From Jackrogersella multiformis (lineage: Eukaryota > Ascomycota > Sordariomycetes > Xylariales > Hypoxylaceae): 64,000 bases of DNA. The stretch spans positions 124,001-188,000 of the forward strand of contig CADCXD010000009.1 of NCBI GenBank assembly GCA_902806575.1, read 5' to 3'. Shown piece after piece: positions 35,250 through 47,764 of the stretch. The notes beneath the pieces were generated by a model. It saw nothing but the letters and a program-made list of their open reading frames with translations. It searched no databases and was not told the DNA's origin. Position 1 is the first letter of the stretch. Each line of letters begins with the position of its first letter. Both the position numbers and the translations under genes were made by a program.

Positions 35250-36368
35250 ATGGCACACGCCTCGTTTGACGTAACCCCTGAGAAGCAGGCCAGCTTCCCT
35301 CGTTTTATGTATCACCAACTCACTTTTAAGCCCAAAGTCGTCAGTGATGTCGAACTGCGGTGTTGGACTCGAGACGAGCCGCCAGCTACTTGACTTGGGC
35401 ATTAGTAAGTTGATCCTAGCTGTACGCAACGAGGAGAAAGGTAAGGCCGCCGCCGTAGAACTATCGGCCGGCCGGGAGGACTTAGATCCTAGCACCATCG
35501 AGGTCTGGAAGGTAGATCTATCTGTCTACGATTCCGTCGTCGGATTCGCGGAGCGCGCCGCCAAAACCTTGACGCGGCTGGATGTTGCCGTTCTGAATGC
35601 CGGCCTGTGCCCCGCGAAGCGTGTCATGAACCCATCAACCGGCCACGACGAGATCATCCAGGTTAACTATCTTTCCACGGAGCTGCTAGCCATCCTGCTC
35701 CTGCCCGTCGCAAAAGCTGTGCGGCAGAACCAGCCGCAGCCGACCCGTATTACCCTTAATCTATCCGAGGTGGGGGCATGGGCACAGTTCCCGGTCGGTA
35801 AGGAGGTACCCATCCTAGCGGCGCTGGACGCGCCCGGGAAGGCCGCCGACAATACAACAGATCGCATGTTCGTGTCTAAGCTTCTAGGCCAATATTTTGT
35901 CTCCAAGCTCGCCAGCCAAGTGCCTGCGTCGGTGGCAATCATCAACAGCGCCTCGCCGGGGTCGATCCACGACTCCCAATTCAATCGCGACATCGACAAG
36001 ACACCCGCCGGACCTATCATAAGGGCCATCCTCCGGCGCGTTGGGAATAGTTCGGCTGTCGGCGCACGCATGATCACAGATGCGGCGGTTCGGCACGGAG
36101 AGGAGACCCACGGGCAGTTTTTGTCGTTTCAGAAACTTGTGCCGTAAGTTCTTCTTCTATTATTGTTTCTTTCTTTCTTCCTCTACTTCTTCATCCGCGT
36201 TTTACCTAGTTTTTAGTATTGTGCTAATCATGGATGGCTTACCGCAGTCTGGCCCCTATTATCTACACAGATGAGGGAAAGAGGATTTCGGAACAATTAT
36301 GGAAGGAGACGATGGATGAACTTTCCTTCGCCAAGGTGGATGAATTGGTGATAAATGTGAGCAACTAA
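35250..36368 (+). pseudogene. short-chain dehydrogenase/reductase lacking its nucleotide-binding motif
   Basis: ATG 35250 opens the usual N-terminus of a fungal SDR subfamily (FDVTPEKQASFPRFMY... KPKVVSDV). The next codons should give the first beta strand and TGxxxGxG, but only the end survives, in another frame, as SNCGVGLETSRQLLDLG. About 35 bases seem deleted near 35346. The rest reads well: LAVRNEEKGKAAA, VDLSVYDSV, NAG, SEVGAWAQF, INSASPGS. An intron at 36144-36247 joins QKLVP to LAPIIYTDEGK, ending at TAA 36368. Expected catalytic residues are atypical (no clear YxxxK). The frame break and missing glycine loop make an active enzyme unlikely. Confidence 0.75.
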
Positions 36369-36432
36369 GTCGTAGAGGGCTTACAATGTGTCATGTTATT
36401 CTCTCTAAATGAGCAGGGCTGCCGGGACTGGT

Positions 36433-38372
36433 CTACACCATTGTATATCTCTCCTTCTGTACTAGTACGCCGTCGTTGTCAACCCTGATCTGCTCTGTCC
36501 AAAACCTGACCTCGACCCCAAACTCCGTTACATTAGACCTGATGAGTGCACTGGTACTGTTCGTCCACTCTTCTAGGACCACATTCTCGTCAGCGCCATA
36601 CCAGAGGATCGTATAGGCTTCCTTGTGCGGATTTGGGACTTCTCTATACTCCGCAAGGGGAATGAGGTCAATGGTGACTTTCGTCGACCCGCACGGTTGG
36701 GCAGTTTGTGTAATATTATCGATGAGGGTCAGGGAGCTGAGAAGGGACAGCCAAAGCCCTTCGATACAGGCGCTGCAAAAGTTCGCCGAGTAGGTGTTGC
36801 GCATCAGGCAAAGGTCGTTAGTAGGGCGGTATGTAGTTACATTAAGATCGGAGAAGCTAAGAAAAATCAGATATGTCAATAAAACCAAGATGAGGTAGAC
36901 CAGACTGAGGTAGGCAGCGCAAGATTAGCGAAACTTCGGACGAATACTTACGTGGGATATAAGCCATGATACTGTAGTTCGAAATCAAACCTAGATTAAA
37001 GCGTAAGGATTAAAAAGCCCGCTGGTAGACGTAGCAAATGACTCACTCATCATCGTACTCTATGACCTCGAGATTGCAGAGCTGTGCACTTCCTTGTATC
37101 TTTTCGTTCAACAGCGTGAACTTTACCTCGTGCTCTCCTGGAGTTAGTGCTTCGTCAATTTTGATATTATAAATATACCGATCTACCCCAACCTCGGGAT
37201 TTATCTCCCAACCTACATCCTTCCCGTCAATCTCCGCTCGTATGTCGCTACTCGCTGTCATGCCACTCAAACTGACCTGGAGTAGATGAGTAGCATACGT
37301 GCCGGCCGAGGTGAACGTCTGGCTCCAACTCTGCGACGTATTTAGCAACGTCCAAGGATATGCCTGTATTGGCATGTTGGATCTCTGGATTTTGGGCTCA
37401 GCAGATGAGTTGGTGTACCATTGTGTCCAGGGCACCGAGTCTGGAGAATCGGCTGCGTTGACGCCAGTGTATACCTCACCCCCGTCATACTCTTCCCCGA
37501 CGCCAATGATGGAATGACCTAGTTCATGGCGGAGGATTGCAGGGCCATTAATAGGGGAAGAAGTAATAACACTGTGTATTTTAGCAATGGTTCAATATGA
37601 GAAACGCTTTACGGCTTACGTGAATGTGCCACCTAGTCCTCCGTAGAGCGGATCATTTCCAAGGAGAATGGGATAGTCACAAGTTTCTGTTGATTTACAG
37701 GCGGCGTCCGCAACCTCAGGTTTGTCGTAATATACACCGCGTAATTCGGTGCCATCACGGTAGAGCCCATAAACAGTACTATTATTATTCATCGTAAATA
37801 TTCAATCAGGCATAAAAGTCAGGCAAAGGGAGCAATGATAAAAACGTACTCTAGGGGCTTCCCGCCGGTCCCGACGCCGCTCTGCTGGAAGTTAGACGAA
37901 AGAGGTATCAAATTATATATTATATTGCGTGTTAACGTACATCAACACTTGGTGTGAATCCAGCCCAGAAGTTCAATAAGGGGAGCACATCAACAAATGT
38001 CTGCCCATTCGTGATGTTGTTCGCAAGGAACAGGGCATCGGCAAAGAATTTGTCTTTCTCATCCTCGGTGTCTGCTCGTAATATCAGAACGTCAGGTCAG
38101 TCGAGGCGCACTTAACCCACTCCGGAACAACATATCGCATACGTACATCCGTCACCGAAGAAAATGAGATCGATGCGATTGCTCGACGGCCCATTCACAA
38201 TGAGGGGTTGGATTTCTAGAGGGGGCGGGGGAACATCCTGCTTTGCCTGTAGATATGGAGCGCCGTCAACTTGGTGGTTTGCGAATTTTCCCTTCCACTG
38301 GTGTTCGCAGAACTGACCAAGAGCGACGTGGGTGATCGCAGCTTGAACGAGGAAGCTCTTGAAGGTGTTCAT
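36433..38372 (-). CDS. secreted M64-family metallopeptidase (IgA peptidase M64 fold)
   Basis: Seven exons: 38372-38147, 38071-37941, 37884-37850, 37778-37620, 37571-37047, 36990-36952 and 36856-36433, giving 512 residues. A signal peptide starts the protein (MNTFKSFLVQAAITHVALG). IDLIFFGDGYTEDEKDKFF is the M64 opening. The zinc site HELGH is at about 199-203, followed by GVGEEYD. Then come a beta-rich domain (about 240-350) and a C-terminal region with several N-glycosylation sites. The family takes its name from bacterial IgA proteases; fungal members are secreted proteases of unknown substrate. All junctions keep frame. The third acceptor is a CAGCAG tandem, so one Gln may be in or out. Confidence 0.88.
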
Positions 38373-39928
38373 AGTGGATAGGCTGGGGCGAAAAGGGAGA
38401 ATAATCGCTGAATTTCTATATAAACATTACGAACCCATCTATATCCTTAAGGTATATATACCTCAGGTAGGCATACATTGCAATCTTCGTCCATGCGGTC
38501 TGCATTTTACCATATATACCTAGGTAATTACGCGAAGCTACCTTCCAGATTCGGGCTACGTCTGAGCGTCGTTTTCTTCTCCAATTAATAATCACATACT
38601 TACCTACATAGGTATACCGGTTTAGTATCGCCAAGTCTCGTATCTACTAAGAAGATAAGGAGCATTCATTAATCGGTTGTTATATTATTACAGTGGAACT
38701 TCAAGAATGGTAAAAAGGGTCAATGGTCTTGTATGAACCCGGATATAATCTTTTTTCAACCTCAATTTAAACGCGGATCATCTATTTTCGAGTGTGTTCT
38801 ACTTATTTTAGTCACAAAATACCGTGATGGCATTGATGACTAATATTCTATAGCACACACCTTACAACACATATTATAGACTTAATTGCCGACTGCTAAC
38901 TCTTTTAACATCGTTGCTCGCGCCGGTGATATAGGTGTAATCCGACGCTCACAGATTTTCCTTGTTTTGTACGAACATTTAAACCTTCAGTAAACGCCTC
39001 CTCCTTTGGTTCAGGGGCTTATCGTAAGAAAGGTAACGCTCGGGTTCCCTACTACACGTCTGACGTAATGTAATAGAGTAAAATATCATGAACCTAACCT
39101 ACCTAGATATATAGGTACTCAATAGACTGTAGACGTAAGTAATCGAGTCTGAATGATAGAGTCACTTGCAGTTTGTGATCATTTTGACGAGAACTTGCAC
39201 AAAGCCCCCGACAACCTCGAAACAGCGGGGCGTGCTTTTCAGGCTAATATGTGGATGTCAAATTGGATCTTAGGTACTAAATCCCCAAGCTGTTTATAAA
39301 ATATTTTAATGGAGTACCAAGTTTAAATATTCTGGTCTTTCTGTCCGATGTGCTAAGATATGATGAAATCATATAGCTACGAATTACGTGTTGTTAGATC
39401 TAATTATTTGAATAGTACCTAACCTAGGTAGTCCTTATGAGATTAAAGTGTAAGGTATTCTACTTACAAAGGTTATAATAATATAATATTATCACGAAAT
39501 GAAAGACTGATATTTATTCGTACAGGAAACCCGAAACTACGGCCCCTATCTTTCTCTACCATAACTCATTTTCAACTCCAGGACGCCAGTAGGGTTTTGG
39601 AGTCCGATAGATATCATATGTTAGCAGTTTAGGTAGTACTGCATTTCGCGTAACCAGTTGTATCGATTCACGACTGTACGCAAATCGCCGAATGGCTGGT
39701 AATTCGTGTTGCTTCTCATGCAAGTCTGAGTTGTCCATGCGGGAGGTCATCCATCCAGATGGGATGTGCATTAATTGTCTCCGATACAAACACTACTGTC
39801 TACATGTTTATATTTATCTACCACCGTGCATCATCTAAACCAAATTCTCTTTAAAAGAATAAACATTTGCCTTCTTCTCGCTCGTTCTCCTGATCGATAT
39901 GGACTAAGTCAATATTCAAGAGGAGAAA
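38373..39928. other. intergenic, no supported gene
   Basis: About 1.55 kb, AT-rich, with a few CCTAGG palindromes (38518, 39425). A 77-codon minus frame at 39556-39789 has no features. The M64 promoter lies at its left end. Confidence 0.45.
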
Positions 39929-40720
39929 ATGCAAGAAACTTTAAGTATCACGAATGTCGATTCGTGCGAGACACTGCTGGCCTTGCTTGAGAATGTCCAT
40001 GGCCTCCCTATCAAACCCCCGTCGTTCTATCTAGACGTCGAAGGACTGAAGAACGGAAAAGCTACCTTTATTTGTTTGTTCATCCCTCCTAAAAATGTTA
40101 TATATCGAATCAGGATCGATGGACATCGCAGCGTAGACTTATCGACCACAAGGACCGCGGGAGAATCGCTTAAGACTATTCTCGAATCCGAATCAATTCC
40201 TAAGGTCGTGTTCGACGTCAGGACCTTCTCGAACGTCATGTTCCTTCAGCACAACATTTCTCTCGGCGGAATTCGTGACCTGCAACTTATGGAGTTGGCA
40301 AGCAGAGATGCTAAGCAGTCCAAGAAATACGTCGCAGGGCTGGCGAAGTGCGTGGAGCGAGACATTGCCTCATCGAACGAAGTCAGGCAAAGATGGCTTG
40401 ACCCAGACAATGTAGACGACTATCACGTATTCAACGTATTGGGCCATGCTCCACGATCGTCAATAAAGCGGATGGAGACATTTCCGGTGTTGTGGAAGGT
40501 TTACTATACTAGGCTTCGTCGCCCAACGGAAGCATTCTGGCTTGCCCAGAGTAAATGGGAAGCGAAAACGCGTGTTGTGGCGTCTCAACTCCCAAAGTTC
40601 AACACGAATGATAAGAAAAATGCACTTGGGCCCGAGATTTGGTATGATCACGAGCAGAGAGAGTATGCAATGAGCAGCTGGAGCGAAGATCACTCTATAG
40701 GGATAAAAGTTGGAAAATAG
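39929..40720 (+). CDS. 3'-5' exonuclease-domain protein (DEDD superfamily, Exd1-like)
   Basis: Single exon of 263 residues. Exo I reads FYLDVEGL with Asp36 and Glu38. Exo II lies in KVVFDVRTFSNVMF. The segment GIRDLQLMELASR supplies the next family helix with its Asp. A large C-terminal extension follows, ending with EIWYDHEQREYAMSSW. This matches a common fungal 3'-5' exonuclease-like family related to Egalitarian/Exd1. The canonical Exo III Tyr/His-Asp pair is not obvious, so activity is uncertain. The start has no competing upstream ATG in frame. Confidence 0.75.
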   Translation: MQETLSITNVDSCETLLALLENVHGLPIKPPSFYLDVEGLKNGKATFICLFIPPKNVIYRIRIDGHRSVDLSTTRTAGESLKTILESESIPKVVFDVRTFSNVMFLQHNISLGGIRDLQLMELASRDAKQSKKYVAGLAKCVERDIASSNEVRQRWLDPDNVDDYHVFNVLGHAPRSSIKRMETFPVLWKVYYTRLRRPTEAFWLAQSKWEAKTRVVASQLPKFNTNDKKNALGPEIWYDHEQREYAMSSWSEDHSIGIKVGK

Positions 40721-41314
40721 GAGGTAGACATAGGTACCTACCTAGACAATACAAGTAAGGTCAGTACTGAAATGAGAAAATTATTCCTTGATATACAATA
40801 ATATGTTGAGATTTTACAACGTTTTACTTAGTTTTAAAAAACACATTTTCCTCTTGTTAAGTTGCGACAACACCAATATAGATGGGTTCCTGTTTGCTCA
40901 CATGTACGGGGTGGATGATGGCTCAAGATTGTCAAATCTTTTGGCAATGCAGCAAAGATACTTACCTAGGTAAGCTACTATTGTTAATATTAAGTTAGAC
41001 ATACCTAGGTACCCAACATTCAAGGTATTAGATACTATAAATCTGGCATCAAACAAATCAGAGTAGGTTAGAATATCAAGTCCTCTAAGACAACAATAAA
41101 GAAAAAGCCTACCTAATAAACCAGCAAACAAACAAGTGCTGCCTTAGTAAGATCGCAAGGGTCTTACTGTCCCTTATAAGAAGGTTAGTTGTATATAAAG
41201 TCACTAGTCTGTCAGTATCCGCCCTTAGGTCACAACCATCTCCGCTACGTAGCATAGCATTTACCTAGGTAACTAACTCGCCATCTCAGGGATACGACCA
41301 CACAAGAGCTAAAA
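40721..41314. other. intergenic with CCTAGG palindromes
   Basis: About 600 bases leading to the interrupted 2EXR gene, with CCTAGG copies at about 40738, 40966, 41006 and 41263. No gene seen. Confidence 0.5.
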
Positions 41315-41400
41315 ATGTCATCAGAACGTTGCTTTCATCTCTTCCTCGATCTCCCAGTAGAGATCCAACTCTTAATCTGGGAATTCTACGCGGAAACTAA

Positions 41401-41405
41401 GCCTG
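41401..41405. repeat. target-site duplication GCCTG, left copy
   Basis: GCCTG immediately precedes the TG end of the element and matches 47760-47764. Confidence 0.92.
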
Positions 41406-41717
41406 TGTCATACGGATAAGCTCCACAAAGCAAAGTATGATCAATATATGTATGTAAGTTAGTAAATACGAGATATGTTAGAATTTATAAAATAAAGTTA
41501 TTAGATAAGGTTAATTAAAAGATTTAGTTAATATATATAAGATTGAATTAATAGGATTAAAAGGGCGTTAATAACGTTTAAAAAGATATTTAAATTATAT
41601 ATATATAAGTTATTATGCTTTATTTTATATATAAAAAAAAAGGTAAGGATTTTAAAATTATAAAAAATTATTATTTAAATTTAAATTATAGTTTTAAGCT
41701 TTATTATTTTTATTATA
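41406..41717 (+). repeat. left LTR (312 bp)
   Basis: Starts TGTCATACGGATAAGCTCCA and aligns to its end with the solo LTR; the terminal CA has become TA by mutation. Confidence 0.92.
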
Positions 41718-44700
41718 AATAATTCTTTTTTATTTTAAAAAGATCTTATTTTTAAAAAAGCACGTGCTTTTTAAAAGAAAATTAATTTTTTTTAAAAAAA
41801 TTACTTTATTTTAACTACTTATAAATAATTAATTTACTTAAAAAAGTTTTTTATTAAAATATATTAAATTAATATTATTTATTAATTTTATTATTACGTA
41901 TATTATTATAATTATAAAAGAAATTTTATATTTTATTATTTTATAAATATTTAAGTTAAATATTTATACTTTAACTTTATTATTTATTAATTTATAAAAT
42001 CTCGAATTATTTTTTTCGTTAAACGATAAATAATTTTCCGAATTTTTAATAATATCTTTTTTATAAAACCTCGAAATTAAAAGTGAGTTTAAAAAAAATT
42101 ATCGTTTATAAGAATTTATTAAAATTAAACGATATTTTAATACGCGGTTTTTTATTAAAATATTTAAAATAAAAAATATATCGTTTTAAGATTTTTTTTT
42201 ATTTTTAAATTATTTTAATTTAATAACGATAATATTATAATCTTTTATAATTATATAAAACGTTTTTAATATTAATAATATCGAAGTTAATTTTAATAAT
42301 CTTTTTATATAATTTATTAAGCTTTATTAAAAAATATACGATAATTATTATATTATTTAAATATTTATTATTATCGTTATAAATAATTAAATTATTAATA
42401 AAAATTAAATCTAAAATTAATATAATATAATTTAAATAATTTATAATATAATAATTTAATTTAATTAAACCGGTATAATATTAATAAATAAATAAATAAC
42501 TTATTTTAAATAATAAGTTTAAAATACGATTATTTAATATATATAAAATAATTAAGCTCGATAGAAAATTATTAATAAATTTAAAGAAATAGTTAATTAT
42601 TATTAATAAACTTTTTAAATTTTTTATTAAAATATTAAAAAATAAAAAAATCTTTAATAAAAGGTAATAAATTAAATTTATATTAATGAATCTTAAATTA
42701 ATAATTTTTTTATAAAAGAATATATAAACATTACATATATTAACATAAAGATTTATTATTAATTTAATAATTTAAAAGTTTATATTTAAGCTATTTTTAA
42801 TAAATTAATTAATATTAATTTTATTTTAATAAGTATTAAAAAATATATTATATTAAAAACGTTAATTAAACCAAGTTTTTTTAATCGAAAAAACTCGATA
42901 TATTTTAAACTATTATTTATTAAATATTTTAGTTTAAAAGTTTAAATAAAAAGCTTTTTTTCTTATAATTCTTTTTACAAATTTAAATTAAAAAAATAAT
43001 TAAAAAGGCTTAAATATAATTCGATTTTATTAAAGTTAATTTTTTTATATTTAAAAGTAATAAAAAAGGAATTTTCTTTAAAAAAATCATTAAAGTATTT
43101 AATAATAATTTAAGCGACTTTAATTTTAATAATTAATTTTAAAATCTTAAATTATTTAAAAACCTTTTTAAAAGATTATTTAAAGATAATTTTACGTTTT
43201 TAAATAACGATAAAAATCTTTTATTTTAAAGTAATAATAACCGATTATTTAAAACTTTAAAAGAATTAATTCGTTTTTTTTACGTTATAATTATCGTTAA
43301 TTTAATATAATTTAATAAATTTACCGTTTATAATAATAAAAACCTTTTAAAATTTTAAACTTAATAAATAAAAATAAAAATATATTTAAAAATATGTACG
43401 GAAAGTTTTTTTAAAAGTTTTTATCGTATTAATTAAATTAAATCGTTATTATTTAAAAAACATAATTATAATATTAATAACGTAAAAATTAAATTATATA
43501 ATTAAAGATTTTTAAATATAAATAAAGAATTTTTTATCGTTATTTAAAAAGTAAGTTAAATATATAAAAATATATTAATTAATCCCGATATTTCGAAAAA
43601 AAAGCTCGTTTTAATTTAAAAGTTTTTAAAGTTAAATTAAGTTAATTATAAAAGGAAAAAATATTTTAATCCGGATTAAAATTAATTCTTAAAAAATAAC
43701 GATAAACTTAAAAACGAAAATAAGTTAAAATTAAATTAAAAAAATAAGGTTTAATTTAATAATAAAAATATTTTAAAAAGAATTAATTAAACGAATATAA
43801 ATTAAGGAAAAAAAAAGAAATTTTATTAACGTTATAAATACGATAATTATTAAATCTTTTTTTATTTTATTAAAAAAAAATATTAATAATAAGGATTTAT
43901 TATTAAATTTAAATAAAGTTTTTTTCGTAAAATAATCTTAAGATAATAATACTTAATTTATATTTTTATTATAAAAAAAAGTACGAATAAATATAACTTT
44001 ATAAGAATTATTTTATCTTTAAATTATAAAAATTAAAAGTTTTAACTTAAATTTTTAAATAATTTTAACGTTATATCTCGTTAAATTTTATAATTAAATT
44101 AAATTAAAATACATTAAATTGTAATAATTAAAAAATTAATTAAAAATAAAATAAAAATTATAAAAATCTTTTATTTAAAATTAATTTAAAATATAAATTT
44201 ATTATTAATACAATATTAATATATAGTAAAAAAAATATTAAATATAAATATTATTAAACTTAAAAAACTTAATGTTAATAATATTTTTTTAAAATAAAAA
44301 AATAAAAGTTATCGATTATTAAAAAATAATATATATAATTTATATTAATTTTTAATTTAATTTAAGTTTTTTTTATAAAACGTTATTATATTAATTTTAT
44401 GATTTTTTATTATTAAAAAGATTATTTTTTTAAAATTAATTTTGAATTAAACGTTTTAAATAACGAATGTAATATTATTATATTATAATAATAAATGAAA
44501 ATTTATAAATTTATAAATTCTTTCTTAAATTTTAAGAAAATTAAATTAAAAACTTTTTTATCGAAAATATTATATTAATTTAATTTTATATAACCTGGAA
44601 AAGTTAATTAATATAATAATAATAAAGAATATTAAAGTAAATAAAATATTAAAAAACGGTTTTAAAAATTTTTATAAATATATATATATTATAATAAAAA

Positions 44701-47446
44701 AAAGATTTTTAAATTATTAATTATAAGATTACGTTATCGATTTTTAAAAAAGAAAAACGCCTTTTTAAAAACTTTTTTACGTTATAAATAAATAAAATTT
44801 TAATACGTTAAAATTATAATTAAACGAGATATTTAATAATAAATGTATTTAAAGATTAATTTTATTTTATATAATATTTATAATATTTATAAATAAATTA
44901 GATTTTTAAAACTTTTTTTCGGCTCGTAATAAATTATAAAAATTTAAATAATATTATTATTTTTATCCGATACTTTATATTTTTAATATTTAAATTATAA
45001 GTTTGCTTTAAAATTACGAAATAATTTATTAAAATCGATTTTAAATTAAGATTTTACTTTATTAAAATAAAAAAAAAACCGAATAAAAAATAATTTTTAA
45101 ATATAAATATAATCTTTTTGAATATTTAATTATACCTTTTAAATTAATTAATATTTTTATAATTTTTTAATTTATAATAAATAATATTTTTAAAACTTTA
45201 TTAATTTAAGTTTTTTAATATATTTAAATAATTTTTTTATCTATGTAAATATTATAAAAAAATACGATAAAATTGTTAAAAAAATCTTAAAAATATTTAT
45301 AAAATATTACTTTATAATTAACCCCCGAAAATATTGTTAAAAAGTTTAAGAAATAAATTTTCTTAATTATATTAATAATTAAAAAACGTTTAAATTATTA
45401 AAGGAATTTTAATAATTTAATAATTTTATAAATTTTTATTAATAATTTATAAAAAAGTTTTTAAAAATAATAAAGTTAATTATTAACGTAAATAAAAAAA
45501 ATTAAAAAATTAAAAATAAATCGAAGAAATAAATAAATCTTTTAAAAAATTTAAATTTTATTTTACTTAAGTTTTTATTATAACTTATTTTAATTTTTTA
45601 AAATAAATTTATATCGAAATTAATGCTTTAAATTATATTATTAACGCCGTTTTTTTTTAAAAAAAAATTAAAATAAATTTAAATTTATAATTTATTATTC
45701 TCATAAATTTATATCGGTAAAAATAAATTATAAAATTTATAATAAAAAATTATTAATTATAATAAACTTTTTTTAAAAATATTATTAATATTTAAAAAAA
45801 ATTAAATATTAAATTAAAATTTATTTAAATTATTAAAACTTAACTTACTTTATAATAATTAAAGTTTTAAATTAACGTTAAGTTTAATAAGTATAAGAAT
45901 TTTTATTATATTAATTTATTATTAATTATCAATTAAATAAGTAAAATAATAAAGTTAATATTTTTTTAAAATTATCGTAATATCGATTTAAAAAAAGAGA
46001 ATTTAAAAATTAATTTATAAAGTTAATTTTATAAAATAAATATTTTTTATATTTTTAAAAAAATTTATTTATTTTTTTAATAATTATCCTCGTTATATTA
46101 AAAAGATTTTATAATTTTATTATATTTAATTAAATTCTCGACTTTATTAAACGATTAAAAAAAGTAATTATTAATAATTTAAAATATATTACGTAAATTA
46201 AAAATCCTTTTAAAAATATTATTTTATAAAATAACTTTTTATATCGAAAGAAAAAATTTAAATATTTATAAAACTTTAAAAAAAAGTTATTTTTATCAAA
46301 TATAATATTTTTATTACTAAATATATAAAAATAAATAAAACTTTAACATTAATTATTTAAAATTACGTATAAAATTATTTAAAATATTAATAAAATAAAT
46401 TTTTTTATTATATTTTATATAAATATTTTTAATTAATAATAATAATAAATTTTATTATTAATATTTTTTTTATTAAACGGTTATAATTTTATTTAAGTAA
46501 TAATAAATTTTTTTTTTAAAATAACGTATTTTATTTTTTTTAAAATAAAAGAAAAAAAGTTTAATATTAAAAATTATATAATATATTTTTAATAAAGATT
46601 TTAAATTTATGTTTTATATTTAAAAAAACTTTTTTAAATTAATAAATATTAAGTTTTATATAAGTATTATATTTTACTTATAAATCGATAAATAAATAAA
46701 ATGTTTTAATTAAATTTTAAAGGTTTATTTTAAAGTTTTTATTAATTATAAAATAAGTAATTAAAAAGATTTATTTATAATTATAAAATTTATTTATAAT
46801 AATATTATTTTTTATAAGTATTTTACGTAATTTTAAAAATAAATTATATATATGTTAAATAATATAAATATATTAAGATATATAAAAATATTTAAAATAA
46901 AATTATTAATAAATAAAAAAATAAATTAATAAATAACGAAAAGATATATTAATTTTCGAAATAAATTAATTTATAATATTAAACGTAAAAAATATTAAAA
47001 TTAAGCGTTTTATTAAAAAGTTAAATAAAAAGTTTTAAGTTTTTTTAAAATTCAATAAGTAATTTCCTTTATCGTAATAAAACTTACTTTTTTTAAAAAA
47101 ATATATATATAATTTATTTTATATTTTATTTATCGAACTTTATCGTATTAATAATTAAAAACTTTTTAACTTTAATTAAATTTTACATATAATAACCTTA
47201 ATAAAGTTTAAAAATTATTAAATAAGATAAATAATAAATTTTATTAAAAATTAAAGTAAAATAAAATATTTTATAAAATAAAAAGATTAACCGGTTAAAA
47301 AATATTAAATTTAAAAATCTTATAAATATATATTTAATAAAAAAATAAAAGTAATAATTAAATTATTTCATAAATAACATGTCGATAAACCTTATAATTT
47401 TATAATTATATAATATATTTAAAAAAAATATTAAAAAAAAATTTAA

Positions 47447-47759
47447 TATTATATAAATAAACTTTATAATATAAAATATAATTAATATATATATATAAAT
47501 TAATAAATATAAAATATATTAAAACTTATAAAATAAAATTATTAAATAAAGTTAATTAAAAAACTTAATTAATATATATAAAATTAAATTAATAAGATTA
47601 AAAAGGCGCTAACGGCGCTTAAGGAGATATTTAAATTATATATATATAGGTCATTACGCCTCGCTTCGCAAGAAGAGAAAGAAGGCAAGGACCTTAAGAC
47701 CATAAAGAATTATTACTCGAATTTGAACTACAGTTCCAAGCCCTATTGCCCTTGTCACA
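47447..47759 (+). repeat. right LTR (313 bp), 3' part nearly unmutated
   Basis: Its first half is RIP-mutated (starts TATTATATAAATAA in place of TGTCATACGGATAA). From about 47640 on it matches the intact solo LTR closely and ends CCCTTGTCACA. Confidence 0.92.
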
Positions 47760-47764
47760 GCCTG
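47760..47764. repeat. target-site duplication GCCTG, right copy
   Basis: Identical to 41401-41405. Confidence 0.92.

Larger units (their letters stand above)
41406..47759 (+). mobile_element. full-length Ty3/gypsy LTR retrotransposon, RIP-mutated (6354 bp)
   Basis: Two LTRs (41406-41717 and 47447-47759) bound an internal region degraded to A/T with remaining C mostly in CpG. The reverse transcriptase can still be traced at about 45031-45250 on the plus strand: KID, then a spacer, then FEYLIIPFKLINIF, the eroded form of the gypsy FEYxVMPFGLTNAPATF block, then an eroded YxDDI. No frame is open, so it cannot encode working proteins. The 5-bp duplication GCCTG flanks it. The outer 60 bases at the left and about 120 at the right are much less mutated than the core. 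Its family is also seen as a solo LTR at 33 kb and another copy at 52.6 kb. Confidence 0.93.

Noticed and set aside
39556..39789. Open frame of 77 codons on the minus strand before the exonuclease-like gene
   Set aside because: No family features; it lies in the likely promoter of the downstream gene.
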